DNA from: Allocoleopsis franciscana PCC 7113
Lineage (GTDB): Bacteria; Cyanobacteriota; Cyanobacteriia; Cyanobacteriales; Coleofasciculaceae
DNA length: 64,000 bases
NCBI RefSeq assembly: GCF_000317515.1
Contig: NC_019738.1
Span: 1,463,501-1,527,500 of the forward strand
Direction of reading: 5' to 3'
In this document: one piece after another, positions 18,188 through 27,311 of the stretch
How the letters are laid out: every line of letters starts with the position of its first letter
Numbering within the stretch: the first letter of the stretch is position 1
Notes under the pieces: generated by a model
Told to the model about the DNA's origin: nothing
The model's input: the letters and a program-made list of their open reading frames with translations, nothing else
Databases searched by the model: none
Position numbers and translations under genes: made by a program

Positions 18188-19090
18188 CTAAACGGCTTCG
18201 ACTACAAGGCTGGGTAGGACGCGCTCTTGCAGGCGTGCTTCGATCGCAATCTTCAGAGTCGCTGTACTGCTGGAACAGGAACCGCAAGCGCCTTTGAGCT
18301 GGACTAAAACGCGATCGCCTTCTACATCGAACAGTTCTACATCTCCACCGTCTAAAGCCAGTACGGGCTTGACTTCTTCGTTGATGACTTGTTGAATTAG
18401 TGCGATTTTTTGCACAGTGGTGAGGGGGCCTTGAGCTTTGGCTGTAGCCAAATCGCTTGCAACTCTCACGCTCATCTCTCTCTCGGCTGCCAGCGCGGCT
18501 TCATGTCCTACAGCGGAGAGCAAATCATCAATCCCTGCCAAACATGAACCGCAACCGCCACCGGCTTTAACGTAGCTGGTTACCTGTTCTGCCGTTGTGA
18601 GGCTGTTTTCGCGAATCACTCGGCGAATCTTGGCTTCGCTGATACCAAAGCAACTGCAAATCAACGCGCCTTCATCGTCGTCTTCGTGAGTGACTAAGGG
18701 GATGCCGCGATAATTGTAAATGGCGGCTTCTAATGCTTCTTGCCCCATCACTGAGCAGTGCATCTTGGCTTCCGGCAGACCGCCCAAGAATTCTGCAATA
18801 TCTTTGTTCGTAATATTGAGGGCTTGATCTAAGGTTTTGCCTTTGATGATTTCAGTCAGTGCAGAGGAAGATGCGATCGCACTGGTACAACCAAAGGTTT
18901 GAAAACGAGAGTCGAGAATCGTGTCGCTGTCTACTTCTATCTTCAGGTGCAGTCTTAGGGCATCTCCGCAAGCAATACTGCCTACTTCACCGAAAACAAC
19001 TGCAATCCCTGATTCATCTTTGTCTTCTAGCGCTCCCTGATTCTTGGGATTGTAGAAGAGTTCCATTACTTTGTCGGTATAGTCCCACAT
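18188..19090 (-). CDS. nifU: NifU, iron-sulfur cluster scaffold
   Basis: 300 residues with the three classic NifU modules. The N-terminal IscU-like scaffold has C41, C68 and C112. The central permanent [2Fe-2S] domain has C145, C147, C180 and C183 (ICSCFG and GGGCGSC). The C-terminal Nfu domain has C269 and C272 (GACGSCSSS). With NifS it supplies [4Fe-4S] units for NifH and NifB-cofactor. It lies between nifS and nifH, both separated by spacers of 243-296 bp that carry repeats, so processing or extra promoters are possible. Confidence 0.96.
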   Translation of the reverse strand: MWDYTDKVMELFYNPKNQGALEDKDESGIAVVFGEVGSIACGDALRLHLKIEVDSDTILDSRFQTFGCTSAIASSSALTEIIKGKTLDQALNITNKDIAEFLGGLPEAKMHCSVMGQEALEAAIYNYRGIPLVTHEDDDEGALICSCFGISEAKIRRVIRENSLTTAEQVTSYVKAGGGCGSCLAGIDDLLSAVGHEAALAAEREMSVRVASDLATAKAQGPLTTVQKIALIQQVINEEVKPVLALDGGDVELFDVEGDRVLVQLKGACGSCSSSTATLKIAIEARLQERVLPSLVVEAV

Positions 19091-19156
19091 GGCTGATTTT
19101 GGATTGGAGATGAGTAATATCGAATCCGTTGGTGTCGGAATAGGATGTTTTTTTTA

Positions 19157-19380
19157 ACGCAGAGGTTGCAGAGGAAAGCGCAGAGGTTCGCAGAGTTTTT
19201 GGGGCTTAATCTTAGTTAATTCCGATGCAAACGAAGATGAGTAATTAGGGAGGGGTGTGATAATTAGAAACAATCTTTGCTAATCTCTAGAGCCTGTCTG
19301 CAATCCTCTCCTTTCTCTTTCTCTGCGTTCTCTGCGCCTCTGTGGTGGCCTGCGGCAAGCCGCTGCGCGTCTACGTTAAA
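19157..19380. repeat. Two clusters of GCAGAGG/CTCTGCG repeats between nifS and nifU
   Basis: Units such as AACGCAGAGGTTGCAGAGG and GCGCAGAGGTTCGCAGAG sit at 19157-19200, and inverted units (TCTCTGCGTTCTCTGCG) at 19315-19345, followed by a GCGGCAAGCCGCTGCGCG palindromic tail. The two clusters face each other and could fold together. Confidence 0.55.
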
Positions 19381-19386
19381 CAGTCC

Positions 19387-20598
19387 CTAGTTTCTAGCCC
19401 CTGAAAGAGTTTGTTCTTGTTCTTGGAGCCAACCTGCTGCGTCGCTGCTGAAGGGTGACATTGCACGCAGACGTTCAACAATACCGGGCATAACGGCTAT
19501 CACTGCATCAATTTCGGCGTCTGTCGTGTAGCGGCAAAGGCTGAAGCGGATGGAACCGTGCAAGATGGTGTAGGGTAAGCCCATTGCCCGCAGTACATGA
19601 GAAGGCTCAAGAGAACCAGAAGTGCAAGCCGAACCGGATGAGGCACAGATTCCATATTGGTTGAGTGATAAGAGAATCGCTTCCCCTTCGATAAACTTGA
19701 AGCCGATGTTGGTTGTGTTGGGTAACCGATTTTTGCGATCGCCATTAACTTCGCAGTCGGGGATGGTTGCAAGGAGGGTTTTTTCTAAGCGATCGCGCAG
19801 TTGCTTTTCTCTCTGGGTGGCTTCTGGCAGATGCAACAGTTCCAGTTCAGCCGCTTTACCCAAACCAATGATACTTGCAACATTCTCCGTACCACCCCGA
19901 CGCCCTCTCTCTTGGTGTCCACCGATGAGTAGGGGGCGGAATCTAACACCTTTGCGGACATAAAGAGCACCAATTCCCTTGGGGGCGTGTAGCTTGTGAC
20001 CGGACAGGGTGAGCATGTCGATGGTGCTATTCTTCATATTCAGGGGGATTTTACCCACGGCTTGCACCGCATCTACATGGTAGGTAATGCCCCGTTCCTT
20101 GACAATTTGCCCAATTTGTTCTATTGGAAACACTACACCTGTTTCGTTGTTTGCATACATGATGGAAACGAGGGCGGTATTCCCGGTGAGGGAGGCTTCC
20201 AGTTCATCTAAATCAATTTGTCCATGGCGATTCACCGAAAGATAAGTAACGGTATAGCCCTGTTTTTCCATCAACTTGCAGAGATTCAAAACCGCTGCAT
20301 GTTCAACTTGGGTGGTAACGATGTGGCGCTTTTCGGGTTGAGCGAGGAGGGCTGCACGAATAGCTGCATTATCGCCTTCTGTACCGCAACTGGTAAAGAC
20401 AATTTCTGAGGTATCAGCACCCAGGAGGGCGGCAACTTGCGATCGCGCTTCTGATATCGCTCGACCCACTTGCCCACCAAAGGTATGCATCGAAGAGGGG
20501 TTGCCGTAGAATTCAGTGAGGTAAGGTAACATGACCCGGACGACGGCATCATCTACCTTAGTTGTGGCGTTGTTATCAAGATAAATACATGTTTGCAT
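19387..20598 (-). CDS. nifS: NifS, cysteine desulfurase
   Basis: 403 residues of the class V aminotransferase family. PLP is held by K202 in SGHKLHAPKG, and the catalytic cysteine that carries the persulfide is C325 in SSGSACTSGS. The N-terminus MQTCIYLDNNATTKVDDAVV and the loop RRGGTENVASIIG are characteristic. It provides sulfur to NifU for nitrogenase cluster synthesis. It lies directly downstream of nifB with no fdxN gene between them. Length is typical. Confidence 0.96.
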   Translation of the reverse strand: MQTCIYLDNNATTKVDDAVVRVMLPYLTEFYGNPSSMHTFGGQVGRAISEARSQVAALLGADTSEIVFTSCGTEGDNAAIRAALLAQPEKRHIVTTQVEHAAVLNLCKLMEKQGYTVTYLSVNRHGQIDLDELEASLTGNTALVSIMYANNETGVVFPIEQIGQIVKERGITYHVDAVQAVGKIPLNMKNSTIDMLTLSGHKLHAPKGIGALYVRKGVRFRPLLIGGHQERGRRGGTENVASIIGLGKAAELELLHLPEATQREKQLRDRLEKTLLATIPDCEVNGDRKNRLPNTTNIGFKFIEGEAILLSLNQYGICASSGSACTSGSLEPSHVLRAMGLPYTILHGSIRFSLCRYTTDAEIDAVIAVMPGIVERLRAMSPFSSDAAGWLQEQEQTLSGARN

Positions 20599-20639
20599 GA
20601 GCTTTTCCCAACTTGATTATGATGTGGCGAGAATTTAAC

Positions 20640-20735
20640 GTTTATTTGTTGATAATCAAGGTTGAAGGTTGGGTCGGAAGGTTGAAGGTTGGAAGTTCTA
20701 ATCTGTAACCTGCAACTTGCAACCTTCAACTTGCT
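20640..20735. repeat. GGTTGAA-type short tandem repeats between nifB and nifS
   Basis: Tandem units (AAGGTTGAAGGTTGG twice) are followed by inverted units (AACCTGCAACTTGCAACC, TTCAACTTGC), so the spacer can form a hairpin. In many cyanobacteria fdxN occupies this position; here only repeat DNA remains. Confidence 0.6.
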
Positions 20736-20741
20736 AACCCG

Positions 20742-22187
20742 TTAAGCCTCAACCTTTGGGGCTGTTTGCATATATTGGTCGTAGAATTCCCGTGCCACTT
20801 TCTCAATCACGTCATAAGCCTCAACAGTCTGGATTCCGGCTTTGTGCAATTCATCTTGTGGACAGTGACCAATCTTGGAAACCAACACGGCTTTGCAATC
20901 GGAAATCGCTTTGATGATGTGTTCTAATGTGGCTTCTTCGCCGTAACCGCTTTGGCAATAGTGGTCAATCTTGCGGTGCCCGACAAACTTGGCATCATTA
21001 GCATCCACTTCAAAAATCTGAAATTCCTTGGCATGACCAAAGTGTTGATTGACCAATCCGCCGCCCTTGGTTGCTACTGCCACCAAGATTTTGGGACTGT
21101 TAGCCACTTTCTTGGCACCTTTCACCTTCGCTTTGGCAGCTTGAAGTTGTTCCTTAAACTGCTCAATCCCAGCGTGAACTTCTTGCCGTTGCTCCAGGTT
21201 GTATTCTGGTGCCATTTCCATGAACTTCTCTTTGGTGAATTCTTGCGAACGGTCTTCACCCAACAGTCCCACCGCATCGGCACGACACTGGCGGCAGTGG
21301 CGCATCATCTTCATATTGCCGGAGCAATTGTCTTGCAGCGTTTTCAGCTCTTTGGGTGTGGGACCACGTTGACCGGTTAAGCCGAAGTGAGTGCCGTGTT
21401 CCGGGGCAGAAATCAAGGGCATTATATTGTGGAGGAATGCCCCTTTGGAGCGGATGACTTCATCCACTTCCACGAGGTGCTCGTCATTAATCCCCGGAAT
21501 CATCACGGAGTTAACTTTGCAGAGAATGTCAGCTTCTCTGAGTGCCTGCAATCCTTCCATCTGCCGTTCATGCAGAATTCGAGCCGCTTCTAAGCCTTTG
21601 TAGCGCTTCCGTCTGTAGTGAACCCAAGGATAAATTTTCGTGCCAACTTCGGGGTCAACCATATTAATAGTAATGGTGACGTGATCGACGTTGAGTTGTT
21701 TAATACGCTCCACATGATCGGGAAGCATCAAACCGTTGGTTGACAGGCACAGCTTGATATCCGGTGCTTTTTCGGCAATTCGCTCAAATGTCTCAAACGT
21801 CTTTTCTGGGTTCGCCAATGGGTCACCCGGTCCTGCAATTCCCAGTACAGTCATTTGGGGAATCTTACCGGCAATCACCAGCACTTTGTGTGCGGCTTCT
21901 TGCGGTGTCAGCAACTCACTGACGACACCAGGACGACTTTCGTTGGCACAGTCGTATTTGCGATTGCAATAATTACATTGAATGTTGCAAGCTGGGGCTA
22001 CTGCAACGTGCATCCTTGCATAGTGATGATGGGCTTCTTCGCTATAGCAAGGATGCTTGGCGATGCGCTCCATCATTTTGGCATCTAGCTCGTTTGCCGA
22101 GCTATTCGTACTGCTGCAACCGCAGCTACCTGATTTTTTATCCTTAGTCGTTTCTTGGGTGGAAAGTAGTGCTGTAGATTGTGGCAT
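20742..22187 (-). CDS. nifB: NifB, radical SAM FeMo-cofactor precursor synthase with C-terminal NifX-like domain
   Basis: 481 residues. NifB fuses two [4Fe-4S] units and inserts the central carbide, making NifB-cofactor. The radical-SAM motif is CNIQCNYC (C67, C71, C74). [19 protein letters not shown] and [16 protein letters not shown] are family blocks, and [10 protein letters not shown] near 310 adds accessory cluster ligands. Residues about 355-475 ([20 protein letters not shown] onward) are a fused NifX-like cofactor-carrier domain. It is the first gene of the minus-strand nif arm and is preceded by the divergent control region. The predicted untranslated leader is about 130 nt. Confidence 0.97.
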   Translation of the reverse strand: MPQSTALLSTQETTKDKKSGSCGCSSTNSSANELDAKMMERIAKHPCYSEEAHHHYARMHVAVAPACNIQCNYCNRKYDCANESRPGVVSELLTPQEAAHKVLVIAGKIPQMTVLGIAGPGDPLANPEKTFETFERIAEKAPDIKLCLSTNGLMLPDHVERIKQLNVDHVTITINMVDPEVGTKIYPWVHYRRKRYKGLEAARILHERQMEGLQALREADILCKVNSVMIPGINDEHLVEVDEVIRSKGAFLHNIMPLISAPEHGTHFGLTGQRGPTPKELKTLQDNCSGNMKMMRHCRQCRADAVGLLGEDRSQEFTKEKFMEMAPEYNLEQRQEVHAGIEQFKEQLQAAKAKVKGAKKVANSPKILVAVATKGGGLVNQHFGHAKEFQIFEVDANDAKFVGHRKIDHYCQSGYGEEATLEHIIKAISDCKAVLVSKIGHCPQDELHKAGIQTVEAYDVIEKVAREFYDQYMQTAPKVEA

Positions 22188-22322
22188 CGAATTTCGTGGG
22201 TCAGATTACTGGTCTGTCGCGATGTCTGTGAAATATCTACTTCGAGTCGATACACTTACTGATTTCGATCAAGAAGGTTTTTTCTCTTTCGAGAGCTAAG
22301 CAGTGTCTGTTGTTCGTTATTG

Positions 22323-22330
22323 AATTTATA
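22323..22330 (-). promoter_or_regulatory. Predicted -10 box of nifB
   Basis: TATAAATT on the minus strand begins exactly 70 bp downstream of the proximal GAGTACA site. The nifP side has TATAAG at the same 70-bp distance. No convincing -35 box is visible, as expected for an activator-dependent promoter. Confidence 0.5.
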
Positions 22331-22369
22331 GCAACTGCCTTAAATCGATGCCGTGCATCTGGCCCGGAT

Positions 22370-22588
22370 TCAGATTTATTGAATTAATTAAGTTGTACTC
22401 ATCGGCCTCAAATGCAAGAGTAGCCGACATGCAAAAAAAAATTTGGGTAGAGGCGCTAGTATTTATTGGCTAGGGGACGAGTATTTATGAGGGAGGGGGC
22501 TTGTTTTTTTGTACTCAAGTCAAACCTAATCGCGGCGAAGGTTTGAGGATAGTTTCAAACATTTCTGTATGAGAGCAAACCTGTACTC
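22370..22588 (-). promoter_or_regulatory. nifB upstream activating region (candidate CnfR element, arm 1)
   Basis: Read on the minus strand, this arm holds GAGTACA sites starting at 22588, 22516 and 22400. A phased block runs from 22484 to 22443 (ATACTCGT, CAATAAATAC, CTACCC), and after the proximal site comes TTCAATAAATCTGA. The arrangement is repeated in mirror orientation before nifP. I infer binding by the low-oxygen nif activator CnfR. Confidence 0.55.
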
Positions 22589-22819
22589 AAAAGCTCTCAA
22601 TTATCGAATCATTAAAAGTCTGCTGAGTCCTACAGACAGGTTGAAAAAAGCAGGGAGGCGGACTGAAGCCTCCCTTAGAGCTTCCACGAAATTCTATTCT
22701 GTATATAATGTAGCATTTTTTTGTTAATCAACTGAATTTTAGAGAATTTTAATATTTCTCTTTAGGAGGAAGACTTAAATTATCTATAGGCAACTTTCTT
22801 GTCCATTGAACTCACTGTT

Positions 22820-23041
22820 GAGTACAACTTTATGCTGGCAAAACAACAAGTCCAAAACACCTTCAACGGGTTATCTGGAAGGGATTTTATCTTGAGTACA
22901 TGAATACTAGACCCCTTGATGATCAATACTCGTACCTTGGTCAAAAAATACCAGAACCCCTACCCTAAAAGAAATTTTAAATACCGAATAGAGCGGGATT
23001 TAGGGTTTTGAGTACATCCTTAATTATTTCAATAAATCTGA
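22820..23041 (+). promoter_or_regulatory. nifP upstream activating region (candidate CnfR element, arm 2)
   Basis: On the plus strand GAGTACA sites start at 22820, 22894 and 23010. The phased block at 22926-22967 has ATACTCGT, TCAAAAAATAC and CTACCC, and the proximal site is followed by TTCAATAAATCTGA. The distances from middle site to block (32), block to proximal site (84) and proximal site to TATA box (70) are identical to the nifB arm. Confidence 0.55.
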
Positions 23042-23079
23042 TCGACATCAAATTCCATGTCGTGATGGGAACCGCCTGA

Positions 23080-23085
23080 TATAAG
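23080..23085 (+). promoter_or_regulatory. Predicted -10 box of nifP
   Basis: TATAAG starts 70 bp after the proximal GAGTACA site and about 44 bp before the nifP ATG. It is the counterpart of the nifB -10 box. Confidence 0.5.
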
Positions 23086-23123
23086 CAGGGAGACAGACAA
23101 GTTCCTTTCAACCACGAAATTTG

Positions 23124-24005
23124 ATGTTACCGCCCTTCATTTCACAGACTGGCAGAGCCTGCACAATACCGGATTCGGTCAATGCCCCTGTGCAAGAGAG
23201 GCAACCCTCCCAAGTTCACTCTGGACTAAAGGCTAAGGAAAGAGGTCAGTTTCTTAATCCTGATCCGATTAAAGGAGAAAGACAAGAGGCGAGACTCCAG
23301 GGCAAAGCATATACCCTCCCTCAAGGAAATCCCCTGGCGATAGGATGGCAGATTCTGCTGGCTGATTTTCGCATTATCTTTGAGCGAGATCCAGCAGCAC
23401 GCAACTGGCTGGAGGTGCTGTGCTGCTACCCTGGTTTGCACGCACTCGTCCTGCATCGCATTGCTCATGGGTTACATTTGCGCCAACTTCCTTTCCTCCC
23501 CCGTTTGATTTCCCACTTCAGTCGGTGGTTAACGGGGATTGAAATTCATCCAGGAGCAGTGATCGGACGGGGTGTGTTTATCGATCACGGCATGGGTGTT
23601 GTGATTGGAGAAACTGCGATCGTAGGAGACTACACCCTGATTTATCAAGGCGTCACCTTAGGCGGGACGGGTAAGGAAAGTGGTAAACGCCATCCTACTG
23701 TGGGAGAGCATGTCGTGGTTGGCGCAGGTGTAAAAGTTTTAGGCAATATCCAAATTGGCAATCATGTCCGCATCGGTGCCGGCTCGATTGTACTGCGGAA
23801 TGTGCCTGACCATTGCACCGTAGTGGGTGTGCCTGGTCGAATTATCCGTCGCTCTGGCGAGGGAGTCTGTCCTTTAGATCATGGACAGCTACCAGATACC
23901 GAAGCTACTGTGATTCGCGTTTTGCTGAATCGCATTGAGCGGTTGGAACAACAACTGCAAACCTTACAGATGATCAGCGGTAACAATCATGCTTCCACCC
24001 TCTAG
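23124..24005 (+). CDS. nifP: NifP, nif-linked serine O-acetyltransferase
   Basis: 293 residues from the ATG at 23124, which is preceded in frame by a TTG. The N-terminal 70 residues are variable and Gln/Pro-rich. The catalytic part starts near [20 protein letters not shown] and shows the left-handed beta-helix hexapeptide pattern ([33 protein letters not shown]). The active-site region has EIHPGAVIG and DHGMG. NifP makes O-acetylserine and so raises cysteine supply for nitrogenase cluster synthesis. It is first in the plus-strand arm, under the mirror promoter. Confidence 0.92.
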   Translation: MLPPFISQTGRACTIPDSVNAPVQERQPSQVHSGLKAKERGQFLNPDPIKGERQEARLQGKAYTLPQGNPLAIGWQILLADFRIIFERDPAARNWLEVLCCYPGLHALVLHRIAHGLHLRQLPFLPRLISHFSRWLTGIEIHPGAVIGRGVFIDHGMGVVIGETAIVGDYTLIYQGVTLGGTGKESGKRHPTVGEHVVVGAGVKVLGNIQIGNHVRIGAGSIVLRNVPDHCTVVGVPGRIIRRSGEGVCPLDHGQLPDTEATVIRVLLNRIERLEQQLQTLQMISGNNHASTL

Positions 24006-24234
24006 TTCTAATACCTCAGTCGGTCAGATTGTGAATGTTTCCCGTATTCTGCGCTGGCAAATCTATCACCGTTTGCAAGAGTTGAGAATTCCTTGTTGGT
24101 GTCCGGCGGATGGTTCTCTTCGGGTTGAGGTGAATGATAGCGTTTCCGCAATGCTGGTTCGCAGTACTGTGCAGCAATTTGTGGCACCTCGGCAAGAGTT
24201 AGTGGATTGGTTAGAGCGGTGCTGGCAGATTTAA
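23989..24234 (+). CDS. Small nif-associated conserved protein
   Basis: 81 residues starting inside the last codons of nifP (17-bp overlap), so probably translated with it. The sequence has an Arg/Trp-rich core ([20 protein letters not shown]) and a basic C-terminal half ending [11 protein letters not shown] recognise it only as the type of short Asr-like gene found next to nifP in cyanobacterial nif islands. No known domain or catalytic motif is visible. Function unknown. Confidence 0.7.
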   Translation: MLPPSSSNTSVGQIVNVSRILRWQIYHRLQELRIPCWCPADGSLRVEVNDSVSAMLVRSTVQQFVAPRQELVDWLERCWQI

Positions 24235-24658
24235 AAGAAATGGTACTCAATTAAGGGGAAAGTGATCGTTTCTTGGAAAAACCCAGATTGGGGGGTTTCC
24301 CCCCAAACCCCCTCCTCACTAAAGCTCCGGTGGGGGACGGAGTGCCTCCCCCAGGCCCCCTGCACAAGGGTTGGTTGGTGAGGTGGGAGATTTTTTAAGT
24401 CAGTGCCATTCGATTTAAAACAGTGAGCAGTGAGCGGATGGATGGCGGGAAATTTCTAGTTATCGCCAACACATTGTAGGATTTTTGGTCGTTTTTCTTG
24501 AGAAATATTAGAAACAACACACCAGCGAATATATCAAATTCAAGAAAAACTGTACATCAGTATTCAAGGGATTTAAGGTCAGAGTCCAGCAATGAGGCTC
24601 GCTTCTCACCTTAAATTCCTAAATTGGACAAAGTCCATTCATACTCAGGAGTAAATTG
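24235..24658. other. Spacer between the nifP unit and the Dps-like gene
   Basis: 424 bp without a gene. It contains a C/G-rich inverted stretch (GGGGGTTTCCCCCCAAACCCC, 24290-24311) and further poly-C/poly-G runs to 24380 that resemble dispersed cyanobacterial repeat DNA. One GTACTCAA lies at 24243-24250, but without the other blocks of the nif promoter element. Confidence 0.5.
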
Positions 24659-25189
24659 ATGACACAAGCTGTATTAAGACCCTTTGGTCAAGTAGACAAC
24701 AACCCCATTGGCTTGGGACAAGATGTGACTGTTCCCGTTTGTGAGGGCTTAAATCTTGCGCTTGCGAGTTTCCAAGCTCTTTACTTGCAATATCAAAAGC
24801 ACCATTTTGTAGTGGAAGGTGCTGAATTTTATTCACTACATCAGTTTTTTCAAGACAGCTACTCAGCGGTTCAAAGCCATGTTCATGAGTTAGGAGAACG
24901 CTTAAATGGCTTAGGTGGTACACCAGCAGCTAGCTTTGGCAAATTGTCAGAACTGTGCTGCTTTTCACCAGAGTCAGATGGTATTTTTCAGGCTCGTCAA
25001 ATGCTGGAGCATGACCTGAAAGCAGAGCAAGACGTGATTAATTTGCTGCGTCGTCAGGCTTCCCAAGCGGAGAGTGTGGGAGATCGCGCCACGCGCTACT
25101 TGTACGAGCAAATCTTATTGCAAACTGAAGATCGGGCTTTTCATCTAGCTCACTTTTTAGCGGAAGATACGCTAGTTCTGAGCCGATAA
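24659..25189 (+). CDS. Dps-like ferritin-family protein
   Basis: 176 residues from [10 protein letters not shown]; the ATG has CAGGAG upstream. The ferritin-like four-helix pattern is visible in [20 protein letters not shown] (His/Glu ferroxidase-type residues), [21 protein letters not shown] and the later [20 protein letters not shown]. Dps proteins oxidise and store iron and protect DNA from peroxide. A copy inside the nif island could buffer iron for nitrogenase or limit Fenton damage. Whether it binds DNA cannot be read from sequence. Confidence 0.82.
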   Translation: MTQAVLRPFGQVDNNPIGLGQDVTVPVCEGLNLALASFQALYLQYQKHHFVVEGAEFYSLHQFFQDSYSAVQSHVHELGERLNGLGGTPAASFGKLSELCCFSPESDGIFQARQMLEHDLKAEQDVINLLRRQASQAESVGDRATRYLYEQILLQTEDRAFHLAHFLAEDTLVLSR

Positions 25190-25308
25190 ATGAACTCAGT
25201 TGCATTCATATTATAGCCAGAGCCAAGACTCAAGCTTCCAAAATTTAGATTTTGTTATTGGCTCTCTGCATTAGCTATTCCCCACTAAGAGAGGTGAAAT
25301 GTATCGTC

Positions 25309-25536
25309 ATGGAATGCGCTCAAAACAAGACCGAATTCATCAACTTTTTACAAGGTGAACTCGATATCTCCGATGATGCGATCGCCGTGGCGCTACGTCA
25401 CCGAGAGCAAGATGCAGGGCCTTTGCACATGATTCTCTGGCAGTATGGCCTGGTTTCTTTAGAACAGCTACAGCAAATTTTTGATTGGCTAGAATCTTCC
25501 ACGTCGCTTAAATTTTGTAGTCCACTTTTAGAGTGA
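25309..25536 (+). CDS. DUF2949 family small protein
   Basis: About 75 residues from MECAQNKTEFINFLQGELDI; an upstream extension of 19 codons has no good start context. The sequence GELDISDDAIAVALRHREQD and PLHMILWQYGLVSLEQLQQI matches the DUF2949 family of short cyanobacterial proteins. It is mainly helical with no catalytic motif. It lies between the Dps-like gene and nifV on the same strand. Function unknown. Confidence 0.75.
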   Translation: MECAQNKTEFINFLQGELDISDDAIAVALRHREQDAGPLHMILWQYGLVSLEQLQQIFDWLESSTSLKFCSPLLE

Positions 25537-25635
25537 GAAAGCAGTCGATTAAAACGCCAAACGTTGATTTTCTCTGGGACACCCCCACACACCAAACGTA
25601 AACAGTTTCTGCTTCTCCAGCTTAGGGAAAAAGAA

Positions 25636-26769
25636 ATGAACCAAATCCGAATTAATGACACAACACTCCGGGATGGCGAACAAGCCGCAGGCGTCGCCTT
25701 TAATGTAGATGAAAAAGTAGCGATCGCCACTTTTTTAAATGCGATGGGCGTGCAAGAATTAGAAGTCGGTATTCCTGCAATGGGTACCGAAGAAATAAAA
25801 GCGATCGCAGCCATTAATGACCTTGGACTTTCTGCCGAATTACTCGGTTGGAACCGCGCTGTACGCTCAGATATTAGCGCTTCTATCGCCTGCGGTCTGA
25901 AGCGAGTCCATATCTCCGTTCCCGTTTCTGAAATCCAAATTGCTGCCAAGTTTCACGGACTCTGGCGAGTGATGCTGGAGCGATTGCAAGAAACCATTGA
26001 CTTCGCCTTAGAGCAAGGTTTGTTTGTGTCAGTCGGAGGAGAAGATTCCTCCAGGGCGGATGAAAATTTTCTCCTAGACGTAGCCCTTTTAGCTCAAGAA
26101 TGGGGAGCCTCACGGTTTCGCTTTTGCGACACGGTAGGCATTCTCGACCCCTTCACTACTTACACCAAAGTCCGCAAATTGGTGGACTCGCTATCCATTC
26201 CCGTTGAAATGCATACCCATAATGATTTGGGTTTAGCCACTGCCAATGCTCTGGCTGGCATTAAAGCGGGAGCCAAATCCGTTAATACTACGGTGAATGG
26301 ATTAGGTGAAAGAGCTGGTAATGCGGCATTGGAAGAAGTCGTCATGGCTCTGAAACGGATTTACGGAATCCACGCAGGCATTGACACCCGACGTTTGCTG
26401 GAATTGTCTCAAATGGTTGTTCGGGCATCCGGTTGTGCAGTACCGCCTTGGAAAGCGGTGGTGGGTGAGAATACCTTTGTTCATGAATCTGGAATTCATG
26501 CAGCGGGCGTTCTGAAAAACCCAATTACTTATGAACCTTTTGCCCCCGAAGAAGTTGGCTGGGAGCGGCGTTTAGTTGTGGGGAAACATTCAGGTCGGCA
26601 TCTCGTATCCAACGTGTTACAGCAGCATGGTGTGACATTGGAAAAAGAGGAAACTCAGTATGTTTTGGATGCCGTCAGACATTTATCCGTGCAAGTTAAA
26701 CGAAGTTTAACCGTAGAAGAATTACTTAATTTAGTACCAAATAGGAGGATAGCCAATGGCATCAGATGA
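25636..26769 (+). CDS. nifV: NifV, homocitrate synthase
   Basis: 377 residues from [20 protein letters not shown]; the longer frame adds 24 codons of spacer. NifV condenses acetyl-CoA and 2-oxoglutarate into homocitrate, the organic ligand of FeMo-cofactor. The TIM-barrel motifs are TTLRDGEQ (metal-binding Asp), [37 protein letters not shown] (two metal-binding His) and [14 protein letters not shown]. The stop overlaps the nifZ start by 14 bp. It is shorter than LeuA because the regulatory C-terminal domain is missing, as expected for NifV. Confidence 0.95.
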   Translation: MNQIRINDTTLRDGEQAAGVAFNVDEKVAIATFLNAMGVQELEVGIPAMGTEEIKAIAAINDLGLSAELLGWNRAVRSDISASIACGLKRVHISVPVSEIQIAAKFHGLWRVMLERLQETIDFALEQGLFVSVGGEDSSRADENFLLDVALLAQEWGASRFRFCDTVGILDPFTTYTKVRKLVDSLSIPVEMHTHNDLGLATANALAGIKAGAKSVNTTVNGLGERAGNAALEEVVMALKRIYGIHAGIDTRRLLELSQMVVRASGCAVPPWKAVVGENTFVHESGIHAAGVLKNPITYEPFAPEEVGWERRLVVGKHSGRHLVSNVLQQHGVTLEKEETQYVLDAVRHLSVQVKRSLTVEELLNLVPNRRIANGIR

Positions 26770-27046
26770 AGTGGAATTAGACAGTCCACCGACCTTTGAA
26801 ATCGGTCAAAAGGTACGGGTACGCAAGCTAATTCGCAACGATGGCACATTTCCGGGTCAGGAAATCGGGGCAACTTTAGCGAAGAAAGGCGATGTTGGCT
26901 ATGTCGTTAGCATTGGTACATTCTTGCAAAGTTCCTATATCTACGCGGTGCATTTTATGACAACGGGATTTATCGTCGGTTGTCGCAAAAAAGAACTAGA
27001 ACTCGCTGAGGAAATTAAGTATGAAAGTAATGTTGCGTCGCGGTGA
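26756..27046 (+). CDS. nifZ: NifZ, P-cluster maturation factor
   Basis: 96 residues with [40 protein letters not shown] and [20 protein letters not shown], the typical NifZ pattern of an SH3-like barrel. NifZ helps form the second P-cluster of MoFe protein. AGGAGG lies 7 bp before the ATG. It overlaps nifV by 14 bp and nifT by 26 bp, so the three genes are one coupled unit. Confidence 0.93.
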   Translation: MASDEVELDSPPTFEIGQKVRVRKLIRNDGTFPGQEIGATLAKKGDVGYVVSIGTFLQSSYIYAVHFMTTGFIVGCRKKELELAEEIKYESNVASR

Positions 27047-27224
27047 TAGCGGACAGTTGGTCGTCTATGTCGCTAAGAAAGACCTTGAAGAAGAAGTGGT
27101 ACAGGAAACGCAAGGAGAATCAGGGAAAATTTTTACTTTAGCGAATGGTTGGGAGCTGGCAATGCCGCCTCTGGAGGAACCTTTAAAGTTACCAAAAACT
27201 GTGGAGGCGAAGCGGCTGGCTTAA
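27021..27224 (+). CDS. nifT: NifT/FixU protein
   Basis: 67 residues starting [20 protein letters not shown], the invariant NifT beginning, then KDLEEEVVQ and the GWELAMPPL block. NifT is a small conserved nif protein whose loss has mild or no effect in tested organisms, so its role is unclear. It starts inside the 3' end of nifZ. A hairpin 43 bp downstream closes the unit. Confidence 0.93.
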   Translation: MKVMLRRGDSGQLVVYVAKKDLEEEVVQETQGESGKIFTLANGWELAMPPLEEPLKLPKTVEAKRLA

Positions 27225-27266
27225 TCAGTAGAGAGAGGGAATGAGACATTAGCTTTAACCCTCTAG

Positions 27267-27291
27267 CCCCCTTCTTTGGGAGAGAAGGGGG
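27267..27291 (+). terminator. Hairpin after nifT
   Basis: CCCCCTTCT (27267-27275) pairs with AGAAGGGGG (27283-27291), a perfect 9-bp stem 43 bp after the nifT stop. There is no U-tract. This C/G-rich inverted unit is also a common cyanobacterial repeat, so the termination role is uncertain. Confidence 0.4.
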
Positions 27292-27311
27292 AGCCAGACT
27301 CTCCTCTAATA

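Noticed and set aside
24243-24250. GTACTCAA copy downstream of the nifP unit as another nif activator site
   Set aside because: It lacks the ATACTCGT block and the TATA box at the expected distances.
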